In this document: positions 1 to 6,286 of the stretch, piece by piece
Layout: each line of letters starts with the position of its first letter
Numbering within the stretch: position 1 is the first letter of the stretch
Source: Planctomycetota bacterium
GTDB taxonomy: Bacteria; Planctomycetota; Brocadiia; SM23-32
Assembly (NCBI GenBank): GCA_018400625.1
Contig: JAGYMJ010000024.1
Coordinates: 1-6,297 of the forward strand
Reading direction: 5' to 3'
Length of the DNA: 6,297 nucleotides
Notes under the pieces: generated by a model
Seen by the model: only the letters and a program-made list of their open reading frames with translations
Database searches by the model: none
Told to the model about the DNA's origin: nothing
Made by a program: the position numbers and the translations under genes

Positions 1-31
1 CATCCCCACCGTGCCTTGTGCCGGTGGAATG
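1..31 (-). repeat. Dispersed intergenic repeat, copy A (cut by window edge)
   Basis: Read on the minus strand, this stretch matches 978-1008 on the plus strand at 25 of 31 positions. The match includes an exact 14-base core, gcacggtggggatg (minus strand of 1-14; plus strand 995-1008). The two copies flank hisF in opposite orientation. The copy reaches the first base of the window, so its continuation, which in copy B runs into a long hairpin, lies outside. Neither copy is inside a gene. The similarity is read directly; that this is a genome-wide family is inferred from two copies only. Confidence 0.6.
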
Positions 32-80
32 AAGATCAAGTGCTAAGTCTCGAACGTATATACCGTTGATTTGAGGTTCC

Positions 81-105
81 TGCCGCCGGGACAAGCCCGG
101 CGGTA
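81..105 (-). terminator. GC-rich hairpin downstream of hisF, possible terminator
   Basis: Bases 83-90 (ccgccggg) pair perfectly with 96-103 (cccggcgg) around a 5-base loop. A T-A and a G-T pair at the base extend the stem to about 10 bp. It lies about 50 bases past the hisF stop, where a transcript end is expected. No run of T follows on the minus strand, so it is not a textbook intrinsic terminator. It could act as an RNA 3' end stabiliser or be a REP-like repeat. Confidence 0.4.
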
Positions 106-155
106 ACGTGTTTCAATGAACATTGACGTACGCACCTTGCTGAAAAGTTACACAG

Positions 156-911
156 CTACAGCCGCACCGGAACCCCGTTTTTCGACAGGTATTTTTTTAC
201 GGATGCGATGGAATGCGTTTTATAGTGAAAGATCGATGCCGCTAATGCCGCATCCGCCTTGCCGATGGTCAGAACCTCCAGTATGTCCTCCTGATTGCCC
301 GCCCCGCCGGAAGCTATGACCGGAATATCGACCTGATCGGCGATTGCCGCCGTAAGTTCATTGTCATACCCCTCCTTATGCCCGTCCGTATCGATGGATG
401 TGAGCAATATCTCACCGGCTCCTCTGTCTTCGACCTCTTTGGCCCAGTTCTGCGCGTCAAGTGAGGTCGCCGTTTTGCCGGAGTCAACATAAACCCGCCA
501 GCGTCCGTCTTCTAATTTTGCATCGATCGCTACCACTATACACTGGGCGCCGTAGGCTTCCGAAGCTTTTCCGATGAGTTCGCGCTGCCTGACCGCTGCG
601 GTGTTTATTGAAATCTTATCCGCACCGGCATTCAGAAGGCGATGGATGTGCTCGAGAGTAGATATCCCGCCCCCGACAGTGAAGGGGATGGATATGCGCG
701 CTGCGACGTTTTCTACAAGCTCTTTTATTGTTTTCCTGGCCTCTAAAGTCGCTGTAATGTCCAAAAAAACGAGTTCATCCGCTCCATCCTGTGAATACTG
801 GGCCGCGCATTCTATCGGATCACCGGCTTCTTCAAGACCGTTGAATGAAACGCCTTTCACTACACGGCCGCCTTTAACATCCAGACATGGTATAATTCTC
901 TTGGCAAGCAT
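156..911 (-). CDS. hisF: Imidazole glycerol phosphate synthase, cyclase subunit HisF
   Basis: HisF is the cyclase half of the HisF-HisH enzyme in the cytoplasm. It uses ammonia made by HisH from glutamine to convert PRFAR into imidazole glycerol phosphate (histidine pathway) and AICAR (returned to purine synthesis). The 251 residues are the normal length and form one (beta/alpha)8 barrel. The two catalytic aspartates are present: D11 in the CLDV motif and D130 in VVAID. Glycine-rich phosphate-binding loops are seen at 80-82 (GGG) and 201-203 (SGG), and the conserved LLTSIDTDG strand and loop at 169-177. By the numbering used for the Thermotoga enzyme, the ammonia-gate residues R5, E46, K99 and E167 are all in place. 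The start [12 protein letters not shown] is the family's usual one, although no Shine-Dalgarno sequence precedes it. No hisH or other his gene lies in the window; they may lie beyond the left edge or elsewhere. The stop is TAG. Confidence 0.98.
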   Translation of the reverse strand: MLAKRIIPCLDVKGGRVVKGVSFNGLEEAGDPIECAAQYSQDGADELVFLDITATLEARKTIKELVENVAARISIPFTVGGGISTLEHIHRLLNAGADKISINTAAVRQRELIGKASEAYGAQCIVVAIDAKLEDGRWRVYVDSGKTATSLDAQNWAKEVEDRGAGEILLTSIDTDGHKEGYDNELTAAIADQVDIPVIASGGAGNQEDILEVLTIGKADAALAASIFHYKTHSIASVKKYLSKNGVPVRL

Positions 912-973
912 GGTTTATTTAATGGTCAGGCAAAAGGAAAATCTTCGATTGAAAGCAAATGTTAACTGATCCC

Positions 974-988
974 CCGGCATCCTGCCGG
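974..988. repeat. Short GC hairpin CCGGCA-TCC-TGCCGG
   Basis: A perfect 6-bp stem (974-979 with 983-988) closes a 3-base loop. On the minus strand the sequence here reads gcaggatgccggg (985 to 973), which nearly equals gcaggatagccggg at 6206-6219 on the plus strand, with one extra base in the latter. It overlaps the left end of repeat copy B and lies about 65 bases before the hisF start. It may be a REP-like element or part of the hisF leader. Confidence 0.45.
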
Positions 989-1008
989 CTCAGAGCACGG
1001 TGGGGATG
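978..1008 (+). repeat. Dispersed intergenic repeat, copy B
   Basis: This is the complete counterpart of the copy at 1-31, identical at 25 of 31 bases and exact over 995-1008. It sits between ileS and hisF and runs directly into the long hairpin at 1008-1048, so the full repeat unit may include that hairpin. No reading frame is conserved across it, which argues for an RNA or DNA element rather than a gene remnant. Confidence 0.6.
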
Positions 1009-1048
1009 CCACGTGGTTCACTGAGGACTTACCCGTGAACCATGTGGT
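1008..1048 (-). terminator. Long hairpin downstream of ileS, possible terminator or repeat
   Basis: Bases 1010-1021 (cacgtggttcac) pair with 1035-1046 (gtgaaccatgtg) over 12 bp, with one G-T or A-C position depending on strand. A 13-base loop separates the arms, and pairing extends by C1009-G1047 and a wobble at 1008-1048. It begins about 30 bases past the ileS stop codon, where an end of the pckG-ileS transcript would be expected. There is no T-run after it on the minus strand, so intrinsic termination is not clearly supported. It abuts repeat copy B and may be the core of that element. Confidence 0.5.
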
Positions 1049-1077
1049 GCTTAGTGCTAATTAGGGGTAATCATTCG

Positions 1078-3936
1078 TCATGCGAGTTCTGTGACAGCCT
1101 TAGCGCATCTTTCACAGAGGTCAGGATGTGAACTGTCTGAACCGACACTTGCTCTTAAGTTCCAGCATCGCGGACATTTTGGGTGATCCGATTTTTGGAC
1201 GGAAATATAAAGCGATTCCATTTTCGCGCCGCTTTGCATCCGTTCCAATTCTGAATCCCCGGGACGGCATTCTAAAAGGTTGAGTTCGCTCACCATCAGG
1301 AGTTCCATAAGGGGATTACTGTTGGATTGTAACAGATTGCGTAAAGACTCATCTTCAGCCCAGATGGCTGCTGTTACTTCCATGTTGTTCGACACTATTT
1401 TTTCTTCCCTGAGCCTTTCTACACAACGGGCTAGTTCTTCACGCACTCCGAGCAGTATTTCCCAACGCGTGCTGACATCTTTGTTGGGCCATTCTTTCGG
1501 GGGGGTGGGCCAGTGGCAGAGATGGACACTTTCCAATTCCTCGTCCGGATGTTTCACATGGGACCATATCTCCTCTGCCGTATGAACTAATACGGGGGCG
1601 CAAACTTTGACAAGGGAGAGCAGTATGTGGTGGAGAGCGGTCTGAGCACTGCGCCGTTGCCGCCAGTCAGAAACAGAACAATACAGCCGGTCTTTGAGCG
1701 CGTCGAAGTATATCGAGCTCATCTGCACGGCGCAGAAATTATGCAAATGCCCGTAAACCCTGTGCAGTGCGTGGCTGTTCCATGCTTTTTCGAGGTTTTC
1801 TGTCAATTGGGCTGTCTGATCAAGCGCCCAGCGATCAAAGTCTTCCAAATCATCATAAGAAACCGCATGAAGATCGGGGTCGAAATCCGCGAGATTACCG
1901 AGGAGGTAACGGAAGGTGTTCCTTATACGCCGATAGGCATCGACCATGTTTTCTTTTATATATGAGTCCGACACGTTGATGGTATTGCGGTAGTCCACGC
2001 TTAATGCCCAAAGCCTTATAATTTCGGCATGGAAGTCCTTAACCGCTTCCTTGACTCCGATAAAGTTGCCGGCTGATTTTGACATCTTATTGCCTTTTTC
2101 ATCGACAACAAAGCCATGCGTAACAACTGATTTATAGGGCGGGCTGTTCCAGGCGGCCATTGACGGCAGCAGCGATAGCTGGAACCAACCGCGATACTGG
2201 TCCGTGCCTTCAAGGTAAACATCGGCCGGGAATTGAAGGATATCCCGTTTTCTCAGCACGCTGTTGTGACTTGATCCGCTTTCAAACCACACATCAAATA
2301 TGTCTTTCTCCTTGCTCCAATTCTCTCCGTTACATCGGGGACATTTTATGTTGTCCGGCATGAAATGTTCGGCGGAGTCGCTCTCGAACCAGGAATCCGA
2401 TCCCTTTTCAGCAAAAACCTTTGCGACATGCATCACGGTTTCTTTGTTCAGCAGCACTTCGCCGCAATCATTACAATAAAACGCAGGAATCGGAACCCCC
2501 CATGATTTCTGACGCGAAAGGCACCAGTCGGGCCGTTCGCTCAGCATCTGAGTCATCCGTTTCTCACCCCAGGCGGGCACCCATTGAACGTGCTGCACTT
2601 CCTCCAGCGTTTTCCGGCGGAGTTCCGCATGGTCCATGCTGACAAACCATTGATTGGTTGAACGAAAAATAACCGATCGATGGCAGCGCCAGCAGTGAGG
2701 ATAAGAATGACTGGAACTTTCGCTGTGAAGCATAAATCCCTGGTCGTGAAGATGACCCACAATCGTCTCGTCGGCCTGATGGATATGCTGTCCCGAAAAA
2801 GGCCCGGCTTCATCGGTGAAGGTACCGTTTTCATCAACGGGGCTGAGTATCTCCAGTTCGTTTTTGACGCCCGTTACATAATCTTCTAAACCGTGCCCGG
2901 GTGCGGTATGGACACAGCCCGTTCCGTCGGTGAGAGTCACATAATCCGCTCCGAGAACCGGCGATTCGCGATTCATGAAAGGATGGCGGTATTTCATCCC
3001 GATAAGCCGTTTACCTTCCACTTTCCCCAGAGTTTCATATTCTTCCACGCCGCAGTCAGGCATGACAAGGGGGGCCAGGCGGGCGGAGAGTATGCTGACC
3101 GTCCGCTCATGAGTCCTGGGATGTTCATAACGCACGGCGACGTAATCGGCGTCCGGATGGACGGCAATCGCCAGGTTGGCGGGAAGCGTCCAGGGCGTCG
3201 TTGTCCATATGAGAATGTTCACCTTATCATTACTGTCTAAGCTGAACAGTTCATTGAGATCAACTTCGCCGCTTTGACCGTCGTCTAACCGAGCGGGGAA
3301 GTTGACGAAAATCGACGGACTTTCAATGTCCTGGTATTCAATCTCGGCTTCTGCAAGCACTGTATGACAATGATGGCACCAGTGCACCGGTTTAAGCGCC
3401 CTGTAAACATATCCCTTGTCAACCATTTCGGCGAAAACTTCCAGTGTGCCGGCCTCATAATTGGTATTGAGGGTAAGATAGGGGTTCTCCCAATATCCTG
3501 TTATACCGAGCGATTTGAACTGCTTCTTTTGGAGTTTTAAGTATTTCTCGGCGTAGCGACGACACTTCTTTCGCACGACATAGGTTGAGGTCGTCTTTCT
3601 TTTCTCGCCTAACTCTTCAAGAACTTTTACCTCGATCGGGAGGCCGTGACAATCCCATCCCGGCACATATGGCGCATCGTAGCCGCGCATACTATGGTAT
3701 TTAACAAAGAAATCTTTGAGGACTTTGTTCAATCCCGTGCCCAGATGCAGGTCGCCGGTCGGGTAGGGGGGCCCATCATGCAGAATATACTTGGGGCATC
3801 CCTTCCGCTGATCATGCAGTTTTTTATGCAGTTGTTTTTCATCCCACTGTTTCTGCATACGGGGTTCCAACTGATCAAGGCGCGCCTTCATCTTGAACTT
3901 CGTCTTGGGTAAGTTGAGAGTATCTTTATAGTTCAT
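1078..3936 (-). CDS. ileS: Isoleucyl-tRNA synthetase
   Basis: This class I aminoacyl-tRNA synthetase charges tRNA(Ile) with isoleucine using ATP and clears mischarged valine. The 952 residues are close to the usual bacterial length. The start (YKDTLNLPKT, residues 3-12) is typical of the family. The HIGH-equivalent signature is HLGT at 64-67, followed by GWDCHGLPIE at 93-102. The inserted CP1 editing domain shows WTTTPWTLP at 244-252 and GTGCVHTAPGHG at 338-349, with the editing aspartate in EDY (D352). SRQKSWGVP follows at 474-482, and KMSKS is intact at 617-621. Cysteine pairs at 488/491 and 532/535 look like a zinc ribbon inside the catalytic region. The C-terminal zinc site is complete at C921/C924 and C941/C944. 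The tRNA anticodon-binding helical region occupies roughly 690-850. It starts 33 bases after the pckG stop and has no visible Shine-Dalgarno sequence; no T-box leader is possible in that gap. The stop is TGA. Confidence 0.98.
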   Translation of the reverse strand: MNYKDTLNLPKTKFKMKARLDQLEPRMQKQWDEKQLHKKLHDQRKGCPKYILHDGPPYPTGDLHLGTGLNKVLKDFFVKYHSMRGYDAPYVPGWDCHGLPIEVKVLEELGEKRKTTSTYVVRKKCRRYAEKYLKLQKKQFKSLGITGYWENPYLTLNTNYEAGTLEVFAEMVDKGYVYRALKPVHWCHHCHTVLAEAEIEYQDIESPSIFVNFPARLDDGQSGEVDLNELFSLDSNDKVNILIWTTTPWTLPANLAIAVHPDADYVAVRYEHPRTHERTVSILSARLAPLVMPDCGVEEYETLGKVEGKRLIGMKYRHPFMNRESPVLGADYVTLTDGTGCVHTAPGHGLEDYVTGVKNELEILSPVDENGTFTDEAGPFSGQHIHQADETIVGHLHDQGFMLHSESSSHSYPHCWRCHRSVIFRSTNQWFVSMDHAELRRKTLEEVQHVQWVPAWGEKRMTQMLSERPDWCLSRQKSWGVPIPAFYCNDCGEVLLNKETVMHVAKVFAEKGSDSWFESDSAEHFMPDNIKCPRCNGENWSKEKDIFDVWFESGSSHNSVLRKRDILQFPADVYLEGTDQYRGWFQLSLLPSMAAWNSPPYKSVVTHGFVVDEKGNKMSKSAGNFIGVKEAVKDFHAEIIRLWALSVDYRNTINVSDSYIKENMVDAYRRIRNTFRYLLGNLADFDPDLHAVSYDDLEDFDRWALDQTAQLTENLEKAWNSHALHRVYGHLHNFCAVQMSSIYFDALKDRLYCSVSDWRQRRSAQTALHHILLSLVKVCAPVLVHTAEEIWSHVKHPDEELESVHLCHWPTPPKEWPNKDVSTRWEILLGVREELARCVERLREEKIVSNNMEVTAAIWAEDESLRNLLQSNSNPLMELLMVSELNLLECRPGDSELERMQSGAKMESLYISVQKSDHPKCPRCWNLRASVGSDSSHPDLCERCAKAVTELA

Positions 3937-3969
3937 AATTAATTGCAGAGTATTTATTCAGAGAACTCA
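3937..3969 (-). other. pckG-ileS junction with no ribosome binding site
   Basis: These 33 bases separate the pckG stop from the ileS ATG. On the minus strand the pckG TAG is followed at once by an in-frame TGA, giving a double stop. The rest is AT-rich and ends in gcaattaatt directly before ATG. No GGAG-like purine run lies at normal spacing. There is also no hairpin or T-run between the genes, which supports co-transcription of ileS with pckG. Confidence 0.6.
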
Positions 3970-5802
3970 CTATCTGGCATCTTCAAGCCGCCCGCGCTGG
4001 GCACTGAGAACTTCAAAGAGTACATCCGGGGTGTCGGAGACACTTTCTCTGTATATCTCTTCAATGCGATCCAGCTTTGCGAGGTTCTCATCTATGCGCA
4101 GCTCAAACTGCCTCTCATAATCTTCACGAGAATAATCTTTATCCAGCACTTCTTTGAAGAGCTTTTGCAGGTCTTCATATTTAGGAATCAGGCCGGTGGG
4201 CCTTTCAATAGCTTCGACGTCATTGTTGACCCTGAGCTCCATCCATTTGAGCCAGACATGCTTGTCATGCATCCCGTTGAGATAATTGCCGCTTTCATCT
4301 TTAAGGAAATAATTGGTTCCGAACACCAGCGGTTCCTCATTGACCTTATCGACAATATCGATGTTGTTCTGGACATATTTGCCCAGAGGAACGGCTACGA
4401 AGTCGATGTTGGACATCGGCTGAAACACGCGCACACCTTCCTGCCCCAGGGTGGCCGCAGTTGTTTCGGATTCCAGCGAGGCGCCTTTAGTAATTATACC
4501 ATGCGTCCAGTCGAAGGCCTGTTCAACCGGCACACATGTATCGGAATCGCGTCCGCCATAGATGACTCCGCTTACCGGAACTCCGTTGGGATTATGAAGG
4601 TTTTCATCGCAATTGTCAAGTTGTTCAATCGCCACTGTATAGCGCGCATTTTTATGGGAGGGTGTTATTTCCTGTCCTTTGTCGTCCTTTTTGCCTTTAT
4701 ACCATTCACCGCTATGATTATAGCCTGATCCCGGTATTTCCTGTCCCATACCCAGCCAGTAAGGCTTTCCGTCTTTGACCAGCACGTTGGAGAAAATGAC
4801 CTCGCCGGGCTTGTTCAGAGCATCCCAGATGATCGGGTCGTCGTCGGGATTAACGTCTCTGATGATGCCGAATATGCCCGATTCGACATTGGCGGCATTC
4901 AGTCTGCCGTCAACCGCCCGCAGGTAGGCGATATCATCTCCGACGATCTTCTCGCCGGGCATCATCGCGGTCGATGTCTTACCGCAAGCACTGGGGAAAG
5001 CACCGGCGAAATAGGACGTCCGTCCGCCCGGCCCGTTCACGCCCATCACAAGCATGTGCTCGGCCAGCCATCCCTCTTTATCCGCTTTGTTGATCGCCAG
5101 GCGGAGGCTGAGTTTTTTAAGCCCGACAGTATTACCTGCATACTGCGTATTGGTGCTATACACGGTGTTATCGTCAAGATCGATGTAAATTCTTCTCTTA
5201 TCGACGTTTTTGCTCACGTTGCCCTCAAGTTCGCCGGCGCTGTGAATAATTTTGAAAAAATCGGTGCCGTTGTCCAGTCTGCAGAACAATTCATAGCCGT
5301 GGCGGTAGAGGATTGTCTCGCTATGAGCGACATAAGCGCTGTCGGTGAGCTGCATGGCCGGTATGGAGAAGGGCGAATCCTGGGGGCCCAGGCAAAAAAG
5401 ACAGAGAAACATCTGTTTGCCTTCCATTATTCCCTCAAGGTAGGACTTGACCTCCGCTATCCCTTCTTCTTTCTCTATAGAATTAAGCCTTTCACCGAGG
5501 TCAACATCTTTGTCGAGGAGATATTTTGTTTTATCCTTATCACGGGCCTGATCATTATAACCGTCGAAATGAACGGTATGTCCTTCCCTTTCCAGTTCCA
5601 TCTCTTCATTGTTTTTAACCGCCAGTCTGCGGATATAGTCAACATCCTCCGGGGAATCGGTCATCACAAATACACTGTCGGGATTGCAGAGGTCAATGTA
5701 TTGGGTCACAAAATCATGCACTTTGGGGTTTTGTATTTTACTTAACTTCTGGTAGTTACAATCATCCATCTTACTCTTTAAAATTTGCTCGCCGTCTTTC
5801 AT
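3970..5802 (-). CDS. pckG: Phosphoenolpyruvate carboxykinase, GTP type
   Basis: The enzyme interconverts oxaloacetate plus GTP with phosphoenolpyruvate, CO2 and GDP in the cytoplasm, either for gluconeogenesis or, in many anaerobes, for CO2 fixation to C4 acids. The 610 residues match the GTP-dependent family rather than the shorter ATP-dependent one. Visible motifs in order: R87 in a QARDKDKT segment equivalent to the substrate-binding arginine region; LGPQDSPFS at 139-147; QLTDSAYV at 151-158; KK 229-230 and GWLAEHM 244-250, which supply the metal-binding lysine and histidine; the P-loop FPSACGKT at 269-276; the kinase-2 motif VGDDI at 287-291; and GGR at 416-418. The guanine-clamp region (NYF 497-499, Y507) aligns with the human aromatic trio, but the third aromatic appears replaced near M511. 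The first ATG is chosen because a GGAG lies 8 bases upstream; a second Met at residue 12 has no such support. It appears to be the first gene of a pckG-ileS unit. Confidence 0.97.
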   Translation of the reverse strand: MKDGEQILKSKMDDCNYQKLSKIQNPKVHDFVTQYIDLCNPDSVFVMTDSPEDVDYIRRLAVKNNEEMELEREGHTVHFDGYNDQARDKDKTKYLLDKDVDLGERLNSIEKEEGIAEVKSYLEGIMEGKQMFLCLFCLGPQDSPFSIPAMQLTDSAYVAHSETILYRHGYELFCRLDNGTDFFKIIHSAGELEGNVSKNVDKRRIYIDLDDNTVYSTNTQYAGNTVGLKKLSLRLAINKADKEGWLAEHMLVMGVNGPGGRTSYFAGAFPSACGKTSTAMMPGEKIVGDDIAYLRAVDGRLNAANVESGIFGIIRDVNPDDDPIIWDALNKPGEVIFSNVLVKDGKPYWLGMGQEIPGSGYNHSGEWYKGKKDDKGQEITPSHKNARYTVAIEQLDNCDENLHNPNGVPVSGVIYGGRDSDTCVPVEQAFDWTHGIITKGASLESETTAATLGQEGVRVFQPMSNIDFVAVPLGKYVQNNIDIVDKVNEEPLVFGTNYFLKDESGNYLNGMHDKHVWLKWMELRVNNDVEAIERPTGLIPKYEDLQKLFKEVLDKDYSREDYERQFELRIDENLAKLDRIEEIYRESVSDTPDVLFEVLSAQRGRLEDAR

Positions 5803-5810
5803 TTTTAAAT

Positions 5811-5814
5811 CTCC
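5811..5814 (-). promoter_or_regulatory. Ribosome binding site of pckG
   Basis: On the minus strand the sequence reads cggag followed by an 8-base AT-rich spacer and the pckG ATG. It fixes the start at 5802 over the internal Met 12. It is the only clear Shine-Dalgarno sequence among the three genes here. Confidence 0.75.
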
Positions 5815-5838
5815 GGATCATAAATGTCGGTTGCTATA

Positions 5839-5862
5839 CTATCCTTTTGAAAATGTGGATAG
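5839..5862 (-). promoter_or_regulatory. Hairpin in the pckG 5' leader
   Basis: ctatcc (5839-5844) and ggatag (5857-5862) form a perfect 6-bp stem with a 12-base AT-rich loop. It lies within the predicted roughly 100-base leader, about 25 bases upstream of the ribosome binding site. A second small helix is possible at 5867-5886 (acac-tcc / gga-gtgt with a 2-base bulge). Neither resembles a riboswitch I recognise, and the stem is short enough to occur by chance. Confidence 0.25.
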
Positions 5863-5881
5863 GGGAACACTCCGAAAGGAA

Positions 5882-5892
5882 TGTGTAACACA
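5882..5892. promoter_or_regulatory. Palindrome TGTGT-A-ACACA just after the predicted pckG start
   Basis: Five bases, tgtgt (5882-5886), mirror acaca (5888-5892) around one central base. The site lies about 10-20 bases downstream of the predicted transcription start, a usual place for a repressor operator. No regulator gene is in the window and the motif is short, so this is a candidate only. Confidence 0.3.
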
Positions 5893-5909
5893 CCTGAAAT
5901 AGAGCACAT

Positions 5910-5938
5910 TTTATACAGTATTTTCAACGAATAGTCAA
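5910..5938 (-). promoter_or_regulatory. Sigma-70-like promoter for pckG
   Basis: On the minus strand, TTGACT (5938-5933) is followed by exactly 17 bases and TATAAA (5915-5910). Each box is one base away from the consensus TTGACA or TATAAT. Transcription would start near 5903, giving a leader of about 100 bases before the pckG ATG. The position, spacing and match make it the best promoter in the window. It probably also serves ileS. Confidence 0.7.
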
Positions 5939-5963
5939 CTGACAGGGGGGAATGTAATGCCGT

Positions 5964-5978
5964 AAAACAGCATGTTTT
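5964..5978. promoter_or_regulatory. AT-rich palindrome upstream of the pckG promoter
   Basis: aaaaca (5964-5969) and tgtttt (5973-5978) form a perfect inverted repeat with a 3-base centre. It lies about 25 bases upstream of the predicted -35 box, where an activator or repressor could bind. It could equally be chance in an AT-rich patch. Confidence 0.25.
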
Positions 5979-5999
5979 CTAGGGCCCACAGCAAGCGGG

Positions 6000-6034
6000 T
6001 AATCAGTAATCGGTAATCAGTGATCAGTAATCAG
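6000..6034. repeat. Tandem array of five 7-base units (taatcag)
   Basis: The units are taatcag, taatcgg, taatcag, tgatcag and taatcag at 6000-6006, 6007-6013, 6014-6020, 6021-6027 and 6028-6034. Three are identical and two differ by one base. The array is not in a gene and lies about 60 bases upstream of the pckG promoter. The 7-base period is not a multiple of three, so it is not a coding repeat. It may be a slippage-prone microsatellite or the edge of a repeat element. Confidence 0.85.
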
Positions 6035-6118
6035 TGCCAAAGAACGTCTGACGGCGATTTAGGGAGATGACTGTTTTCACTTCAAATGACGGGAACTTCC
6101 ACGACGGAATTCTTTTAA

Positions 6119-6131
6119 GCGGTTGCTTTGG
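6119..6131 (+). repeat. Direct repeat, copy 1 (gcggttgctttgg)
   Basis: It matches 6274-6286 (gcggttgttttgg) at 12 of 13 bases in the same orientation. The two copies bracket the inverted-repeat block at 6149-6230. A partial copy, gcggttt, lies at 6265-6271. Confidence 0.5.
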
Positions 6132-6148
6132 ATGTATGTGGGCTCTGC

Positions 6149-6230
6149 CGCTGCCAGCGCTCCGCGCTGAATCTGAAATATGTGCACCAAAATTTACCGT
6201 TGCCCGCAGGATAGCCGGGCGCTGGCAGCG
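6149..6230. repeat. GC-rich inverted repeat with nested hairpins
   Basis: cgctgccagcgc (6149-6160) is the exact reverse complement of gcgctggcagcg (6219-6230), 12 bp with 58 bases between. The outer flanks gcggtt (6119-6124) and aaccgc (6235-6240) could pair as well. Smaller hairpins compete within it: agcgc-tcc-gcgct at 6156-6168 and gcccg/cgggc at 6202-6206 and 6216-6220. Such a layout fits a REP or BIME-like element, a miniature inverted-repeat element or a structured RNA. No transposase or target-site duplication was found. Confidence 0.6.
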
Positions 6231-6273
6231 TTTAAACCGCCGAAGGACACTGCAAGGCAATCGTGCGGTTTGC

Positions 6274-6286
6274 GCGGTTGTTTTGG
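6274..6286 (+). repeat. Direct repeat, copy 2 (gcggttgttttgg)
   Basis: This is the right-hand partner of 6119-6131, differing at one base. It ends 11 bases before the window edge, so further copies to the right cannot be excluded. Confidence 0.5.

Noticed and set aside
60..67. HLGT in IleS (residues 64-67, about 3736-3747 in the window) as a damaged HIGH motif
   Set aside because: A threonine in the fourth position is, to my knowledge, common in bacterial IleS proteins, and all other catalytic motifs are intact. It is a normal variant.
574..969. 131-residue open frame on the plus strand, opposite hisF
   Set aside because: It is antisense to a complete, motif-intact hisF and has no recognisable protein features.
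978..1048. CRISPR array or attachment site
   Set aside because: There are only two diverged copies, inverted and about 950 bases apart, with no regular spacers, cas genes, integrase or tRNA gene.
3943..4728. 261-residue open frame on the plus strand, opposite pckG
   Set aside because: It lies wholly antisense to pckG except for a short start, and pckG is supported by all its motifs. Its hydrophobic content follows from the complement of pckG codons.
5056..5745. 229-residue open frame on the plus strand, opposite pckG
   Set aside because: It is antisense to the N-terminal half of a clearly real gene and shows no recognisable domain or start signal.
5803..5938. T-box or other riboswitch controlling ileS through the pckG leader
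   Set aside because: The leader is only about 100 bases, and I see no T-box consensus, specifier stem or terminator/antiterminator pair. The 33-base gap before ileS is too short to hold one.
6024..6260. 78-residue open frame on the minus strand
   Set aside because: It ends in the 7-base tandem array, crosses the inverted repeats, has no ribosome binding site and resembles no family I know. It is probably a chance frame.
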